A stretch of 45,430 nucleotides of DNA from Lutibacter sp. (GTDB lineage Bacteria; Bacteroidota; Bacteroidia; Flavobacteriales; Flavobacteriaceae): positions 1-45,430 of the forward strand of contig JAKIVA010000020.1 of the NCBI GenBank assembly GCA_021647265.1, in the 5' to 3' direction. The translations under genes were made by a program, and so were the position numbers. This document shows, one piece after another, positions 43,378 through 45,430 of this stretch; the first letter of the stretch is position 1; each line of letters begins with the position of its first letter. The notes under the pieces are model-generated. The model worked only from the letters and a program-made list of their open reading frames with translations. It ran no database searches and was not told where the DNA came from.

Positions 43378-44624
43378 TACAGGCTAGGGCAATGGGCATT
43401 CACTGAGAAGCACCTCATAACCATCAAAATGTGTATAAGTGAATTTAATCCAAGGGTTACCGATGTAGCAACTCCTGCTGCCATCATGCCATACTGAGGT
43501 ATAAATATATAATTAAGAGCAATATTAACCACTAATGAAATACCTGTGGCGAATGCGCTCAAGCTGGTTCTCTGCTCCGTAAACAGCACATGCGCCAAAA
43601 CGCCTGTTGTGGCCATTAAAGGAACGCCGAGCATAAGTACTGGAACAAGTGGAATAGCTTTAGTATAAGAATCACCAAAGACTGTCGTTATCATCATATC
43701 AGCAGATAATACTGTAAAAAAAGCAATCATTGAACTAAGAATAGCCACAATAAACAGCATCTTTGGCAAAACCACTCGAAGCTCAGATTTGTATTTTAAC
43801 ATCCGAGGAAAAAGCACCGTCACCATAAGCCCGGGAAGTAACGCAACAGCATCGAACACCTGATAAGCAACGCTATAATAGCCAACTTCCTCATAACCTC
43901 GAAACCACTCCAGCATCAACACATCAACTCGATGAAAAATCACAACAATAACATTAATCATCAAAAATGGTGCTGCCATTTTAATGAGTGATAATTGAGA
44001 TGAGTCTATATTTACATTGGTCTGAATTAGCAATGTCTGGCATTTACGATAAACATAAATAGCCGCAACCATGCTTATTACCACCCCAACAAACCATGCA
44101 ATGGCAGGGACAATTGGAGATAAATAAAAAAGATTAAGCCCAAGCGCAACAACGACAAGAAATGTACCATACAGAGCCACATCCAAAACCATCGTCCATT
44201 GCATCTGCTCTAAACCCTGACTCAAGGATCGTACCGATGCATAAACAGGACGCAACAAAATCGAAAGACTTAGTATTCCCAGCACCCATAAGACTTGATC
44301 ATCGGCATTGGTTATTTTTAATGCCAAATATGCCAAACTGATAGATAATAACCCAAGCCAAAAACGAGACCAAATTACTTTTAAAAACTGCTGCGCACTT
44401 AATGATCTTTTCGCCACCTCTCGCATAATGAGAGTGTGAAACCCGAAGTCTCCCAATAAATGCATGATAAATAAAATGGTAAACGCATAGGAAAATATAC
44501 CCCATTGCTCGGGACCCAACATACGAGCCCCTACTGCGATAGCAACAAGTAAAAATAATTTACTTACTATAAAAGATGATGCTAAATGTAAAAAGTTTTT
44601 TATGATGCCTTTATCAAAAATCAT
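43377..44624 (-). CDS. Wzx-type polysaccharide flippase
   Basis: A 415-residue member of the polysaccharide biosynthesis/MOP flippase family, with about 12 membrane segments. The start is characteristic: FIVSKLFLLVAIAVGARMLGPEQWGIFSYAFTI, then DFGFHTLIMREVAKR. It moves lipid-linked oligosaccharide units across the inner membrane. Codon usage (more CTC, CGC and GCC) and G+C differ from the flavobacterial genes. It lies 30 bases after the sulfotransferase gene and overlaps the downstream fragment, forming an operon. Confidence 0.88.
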   Translation of the reverse strand: MIFDKGIIKNFLHLASSFIVSKLFLLVAIAVGARMLGPEQWGIFSYAFTILFIMHLLGDFGFHTLIMREVAKRSLSAQQFLKVIWSRFWLGLLSISLAYLALKITNADDQVLWVLGILSLSILLRPVYASVRSLSQGLEQMQWTMVLDVALYGTFLVVVALGLNLFYLSPIVPAIAWFVGVVISMVAAIYVYRKCQTLLIQTNVNIDSSQLSLIKMAAPFLMINVIVVIFHRVDVLMLEWFRGYEEVGYYSVAYQVFDAVALLPGLMVTVLFPRMLKYKSELRVVLPKMLFIVAILSSMIAFFTVLSADMMITTVFGDSYTKAIPLVPVLMLGVPLMATTGVLAHVLFTEQRTSLSAFATGISLVVNIALNYIFIPQYGMMAAGVATSVTLGLNSLIHILMVMRCFSVNAHCPSL

Positions 44625-44654
44625 GCTGAATACAGATAAACCAAAGAAAGTGAA

Positions 44655-45430
44655 TTAGAGATCATCAAAACCGAGCTCCCTCATCCACCTTCTGTTTTTC
44701 ACCTTACTGTAAAAATCGGCAGCATCCTTGTTGTTTAAAAATGCACACGATCTTTTAGGGTCAGCCAGTTGAGATGTCTTTTGAATTACATCATCATCTG
44801 TCTGCAACCCACAAAACTGTACGATTGAATCAAGCGTGTCATATGGGCGCTCCATAAAGTCCTCAAAGCGCACATGCAGAATTCCTTGCTCCCCTAGCAT
44901 CGACTGAATTGAGAATGCTTGTTCAATATATTCTTCCCATAAAGAAAAGCCCCCTTCTAATGTACACACGCGAGGAGATGAATAGACAGACATTAAACGC
45001 GGAGGAGAATTAACCTCACGCTCTCGCAAACTTGCGGCAACATCTACACCATTTCTGTAAATATGAATAAACTTGGCCTTAGGGAAAATCTCTTGCCATA
45101 TTTGGGCTGTAAATGTATTCCTAGGATCCTTCCAACCCCATGCGCCATTTATAGCCTCGACTGTATTACCTAACAAAATACCTCTTGGGCCGTAAAACAA
45201 GGTCGATTTCGGCCACCTCAACGATTTTTGCAAATGATCAATCACCTGGTTTTTCTTCGATTTGCACTCCATCAGGCTTAAAAATGGTCTCGGATTATCC
45301 CAACCACAATTACAAACTCGTTCCAAATACAAATTAAGTTTGTGAAAAAAATATGCCTCATCATTACCGCGACTCCACCCCGTTTGCAGCCCCAATTGCT
45401 TTAAAAATGATGTCAACATGGATGTGCCAG
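44655..45430 (-). CDS. Sulfotransferase family protein, 5' end outside the window
   Basis: PAPS-dependent sulfotransferase, likely modifying a polysaccharide or glycan. The first ATG inside the window is at 45419, but the frame stays open to the edge and reads Gly-Thr-Ser just before it. This completes the 5'-phosphosulfate loop (GTSMLTSFLKQLGL), so the true start lies beyond base 45430. The 3'-phosphate motif is FPKAKFIHIYRNGVDVAASL, preceded by WGWKDPRNT. HVRFEDFMERPYDTL and a C-terminal Trp-Met-Arg-Glu-Leu-Gly segment follow. It is upstream of the flippase on the same strand, so sulfated surface glycan is implied for the donor organism. Confidence 0.88.
   Translation of the reverse strand, partial: GTSMLTSFLKQLGLQTGWSRGNDEAYFFHKLNLYLERVCNCGWDNPRPFLSLMECKSKKNQVIDHLQKSLRWPKSTLFYGPRGILLGNTVEAINGAWGWKDPRNTFTAQIWQEIFPKAKFIHIYRNGVDVAASLREREVNSPPRLMSVYSSPRVCTLEGGFSLWEEYIEQAFSIQSMLGEQGILHVRFEDFMERPYDTLDSIVQFCGLQTDDDVIQKTSQLADPKRSCAFLNNKDAADFYSKVKNRRWMRELGFDDL

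Noticed and set aside
1..45430. CRISPR array, tRNA or rRNA genes, prophage
   Set aside because: I saw no regularly spaced repeats, cloverleaf-like GC-rich patches or phage genes on either strand.

Overview
The window is a very AT-rich stretch of a Bacteroidetes chromosome, almost certainly Flavobacteriaceae. The evidence is the gene order (glgA-like / DUF4270 / glmS, panC-panD-UPF0104-radA, porW-bactofilin-ATP synthase), abundant lipoproteins, -7 boxes of the TAnnTTTG type, little Shine-Dalgarno signal, and DUF4270, DUF4271, DUF4296 and DUF5687 families. The last ~2.2 kb is different DNA with clearly higher G+C.

Layout. 1-393: no convincing gene, one terminator. 394-9145 (minus): short GT5-like protein, DUF4270 lipoprotein and GlmS, then an ABC/HlyD/TolC-type export set whose ABC ATPase has lost most catalytic motifs. 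9253-12858 (plus): panC, panD, a flippase-like UPF0104 protein and radA. 12907-14333 (minus): hemD and DUF4271. 14405-16946 (plus): polyprenol-phosphate mannosyltransferase, dihydroorotase, DUF4296 lipoprotein. 16957-20573: SDR epimerase, tyrS, a 208-bp hairpin element with apparent target duplication at the tyrS stop, and a LuxE-like adenylating enzyme. 20656-24109 (plus): ECF sigma factor, its membrane/barrel partner, and an ALDH7-type dehydrogenase. 24128-27815: a long inverted repeat, AlbA_2 protein, SDR, two lipoproteins (minus).

27987-36289 (minus) is a long run: porW/sprE, bactofilin, AtpZ, small membrane protein, atpB-E-F-H-A-G. atpD and atpC are absent, as expected for the split ATP synthase loci of Bacteroidetes. 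36380-40387 (minus): PadR regulator, two HAAS-type paralogues, ABC permease and ABC ATPase, with a perfect dyad upstream as candidate operator. 40585-42353 (plus): PaaE-like ferredoxin reductase and LysE-family exporter. 42498-43205: start of a TPR protein that breaks off at the junction.

From about 43.18 kb to the end the genes (membrane-protein fragment, Wzx-type flippase, sulfotransferase running off the edge) read on the minus strand as part of a surface-polysaccharide operon with proteobacterial-looking composition. Genes on both sides of the junction look cut, so an assembly chimera is at least as likely as horizontal transfer.

Most of the window is ordinary flavobacterial core genome. 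The points most worth a second look are the junction, the degenerate exporter ATPase, the hairpin element at tyrS, the PadR dyad with its HAAS pair, and the short GT5 protein.
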